From Lentisphaerota bacterium (GTDB lineage Bacteria; Verrucomicrobiota; Lentisphaeria; Oligosphaerales; JAFGRS01): a stretch of 5,832 bases of DNA. How positions within the stretch are numbered: position 1 is the first letter of the stretch; each line of letters begins with the position of its first letter. Made by a program: the position numbers and the translations under genes. This document shows positions 4,981 through 5,832 of this stretch, piece by piece. The stretch covers positions 1 through 5,832 of the forward strand of contig JAAYZO010000089.1 in NCBI GenBank assembly GCA_012514865.1, given 5' to 3'. The notes under the pieces are model-generated. The model was not told where the DNA came from, did not search any database, and saw nothing but the letters and a program-made list of their open reading frames with translations.

Positions 4981-5537
4981 CGACGGCGCGGCAGGATCGC
5001 CGGGACCCGCTCGCGGTAGGCGTCGTAGGCGGCCCCGAAGCGCCGACGCAGCTCGCGCTCCTCGCCGGACGCGACCACCACGAAGTGCACCAGAAACAGC
5101 GCCGACAGGACCGCCAGGGGCGTCAGCCGCAGGAGCAGGGTCAGGCCGACCAGGAGCGCCATCGCCGCCAGGTACAGCGGGTGGCGGATGCGGCCGTAGA
5201 TGCCATGGCAGATCAGGCGGCTCTCGGAGCCATCCCGGAAGAGCTCGCCACCGAGGGCCCGGGCGCCGCCGAGGGCACGCCACGAGAGGCGCTGCAGGAC
5301 CAGCCCGGCAAGGACCAGCGGCAGACCCGCCAGCAGGCCCGCTACCCAGGGAAGCGGCAGCCGCCAGGGCCACCCGAGGGCCGCCGGCAGACCCAGCGAC
5401 ACCAGGCCGTACAGGACGAAGGCCGCGCCTACGCCGAGGCGGACCCGCCGCCGCCATGATCGACCGCCAACCGTCGTGCCCATGCGCCCTCCACACACTG
5501 CTACGGACAATCGCGTCGTGACGCGATCTCTCACCAT
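4962..5537 (-). CDS. Isoprenylcysteine carboxyl methyltransferase-like membrane protein
   Basis: A 191-residue polytopic membrane protein with hydrophobic segments near 34-54, 62-82, 121-138 and 139-157. Its C-terminal half has the ICMT/phospholipid methyltransferase signature: GIYGRIRHPLYLAAM (112-126) with the conserved R-H-P, then GEERELRRRFGAAYDAYRERVPAILP (158-183) with the E-E pair and the Y-x-x-Y-x-x-x-V-P ending. Such proteins use S-adenosylmethionine to methylate lipophilic substrates in the membrane; bacterial members mostly have unknown substrates. The ATG at 5537 has AGGAGG 4 nt (or GGGAGG 7 nt) upstream. The alternative ATG at 5483 (M19) has GGAGG 4 nt upstream and would remove a non-conserved, basic leader. 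The start is therefore uncertain. The tail is a run of six arginines then QG. Next gene on the strand is lapA, 198 bp on. Confidence 0.85.
   Translation of the reverse strand: MVRDRVTTRLSVAVCGGRMGTTVGGRSWRRRVRLGVGAAFVLYGLVSLGLPAALGWPWRLPLPWVAGLLAGLPLVLAGLVLQRLSWRALGGARALGGELFRDGSESRLICHGIYGRIRHPLYLAAMALLVGLTLLLRLTPLAVLSALFLVHFVVVASGEERELRRRFGAAYDAYRERVPAILPRRRRRRQG
5510..5527. promoter_or_regulatory. Palindrome at the methyltransferase 5' end
   Basis: atcgcgtc (5510-5517) and gacgcgat (5520-5527) form a perfect 8-bp inverted repeat with a 2-bp centre. If translation starts at 5537 it lies in codons 4-9; if at 5483 it lies in the leader, where it could be an operator. The half-site gacgcgatc also forms the arms of the inverted repeat at 101-163. 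No regulator is identified. Confidence 0.4.
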
Positions 5538-5541
5538 AGCC

Positions 5542-5550
5542 CCTCCTCCC
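5542..5550 (-). promoter_or_regulatory. Shine-Dalgarno for the 5537 start
   Basis: The minus-strand purine run gggaggagg at 5550-5542 (AGGAGG complement of 5542-5547) lies four nt before the ATG at 5537. It is a strong site and the main reason to prefer the longer methyltransferase. Caution: the neighbouring array is also purine-rich on this strand, so the match may be partly compositional. Confidence 0.5.
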
Positions 5551-5557
5551 GCTCAGT

Positions 5558-5677
5558 GTCCTGATCTTCGTCCTGATCCTTGTCCTGATCCTAGTCCTGA
5601 TCCTTGTCCTGATCCTTGTCCTGATCCTCGTCCTGATCCTTGTCCTGATCCTAGTCCTGATCCTCGTCATCATCTCC
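5558..5677 (+). repeat. 12-bp tandem repeat array, nine copies plus a degenerate tenth
   Basis: The unit is gtcctgatcctN, back to back from 5558 to 5665, followed by gtcatcatctcc (5666-5677). The last base varies in order c,t,a,t,t,c,t,a,c; the first unit also has ttc for ctc. Otherwise the nine units are identical. On the minus strand each unit is two hexamers of the form GAYNAG (gatcag, gacNag). The c,t,a order appears twice (units 1-3 and 6-8), suggesting a 36-bp duplication. The array lies directly upstream of the methyltransferase gene. Frames through it give simple four-residue repeats and are not genes. Confidence 0.9.
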
Positions 5678-5706
5678 AGGTCGGACGGGAGACAAGGACT
5701 AAGATT
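5678..5706. other. Junction between the two arrays
   Basis: A non-repeated core, aggtcggacg (5678-5687), is bracketed by tctcc (5673-5677) and ggaga (5688-5692). From 5692 the hexamer pattern (gacaag, gactaa, gattag) resumes but now on the plus strand. This is the point where array polarity reverses. Confidence 0.6.
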
Positions 5707-5832
5707 AGGATTACGACAAGGAGGAGGGAGGAGATGGGAGGACAAGGATTACGACAAGGAGGAGGGAGGGGAGGGGAGGACAAGGATTACGATTAGGATT
5801 ACGACAAGGAGGAGGGAGGGGAGGGGAGGACA
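5707..5832 (+). repeat. 38-bp G-rich tandem repeat, three copies, reaching the window edge
   Basis: Copies are at 5707-5744, 5745-5782 and 5795-5832. Each begins aggattacgacaaggagg and ends with a purine-only tract, ggagggaggggaggggagg in copies 2 and 3, then aca. Copies 2 and 3 are identical over 38 bases; copy 1 differs at two positions in the G-tract. A 12-bp partial unit, aggattacgatt (5783-5794), separates copies 2 and 3. Copy 3 ends exactly at the window end, so the array probably continues. The first part of each unit is made of the same GAYNAG-like hexamers as the 12-bp array. No gene was seen from 5538 to 5832. Confidence 0.9.

Noticed and set aside
4876..5745. Minus-strand frame with a repeated RIRT motif
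   Set aside because: It overlaps the methyltransferase in another frame on the same strand, and its N-terminus is a translation of the tandem arrays.
5200..5796. Plus-strand frame with PDPC/PDPS repeats
   Set aside because: It is antisense to the methyltransferase and then a translation of the 12-bp array; no start or domain supports it.
5558..5832. CRISPR array
   Set aside because: Units are directly adjacent without unique spacers, and no cas gene is near.

Overview
The window is high-GC chromosomal DNA (about 70% GC by eye) with strongly G/C-ending codons. No genus can be named. A LapA-type inner-membrane protein and the overall style suggest a proteobacterium, most likely a gammaproteobacterium, but this is inference. 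No rRNA, tRNA, CRISPR array, transposase or phage gene was seen.

Layout. Positions 1-432 hold no convincing gene and are packed with hairpin-forming repeats. Positions 433-2936 (minus strand) look like one operon, pdxS-pdxT-epimerase: the two subunits of the DXP-independent pyridoxal 5'-phosphate (PLP) synthase, then an NAD(P)-binding epimerase-like protein. Positions 2937-3042 are a compact divergent regulatory region. Positions 3043-4485 (plus) encode a GntR/MocR regulator, the probable PdxR controlling pdxST. Positions 4542-4763 (minus) encode a LapA-like small membrane protein and 4962-5537 (minus) an isoprenylcysteine carboxyl methyltransferase-like membrane protein. Positions 5558-5832 are two simple-sequence tandem arrays of opposite strand polarity.

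How it fits together. PdxT releases ammonia from glutamine and PdxS combines it with ribose 5-phosphate and glyceraldehyde 3-phosphate to make PLP. PdxR, transcribed divergently, would sense PLP and control pdxST and itself. The divergent promoters appear to share one palindromic -10 octamer (3030-3037), which lies between two directly repeated PdxR-like half-sites. The pdxR message may be leaderless.

Most notable points: the regulator has methionine (M312) where its family has the PLP-binding lysine; the promoters are back-to-back and overlapping; an uncommon two-hairpin repeat occurs twice at the left end, with a related dispersed repeat at the 3' end of the methyltransferase gene; and a hexamer-based array flips strand near 5680 and runs into a 38-bp G-rich repeat that reaches the window edge. 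I see no clearly new multi-gene system. The unusual signals are in the regulator, the shared promoter and the repeats.
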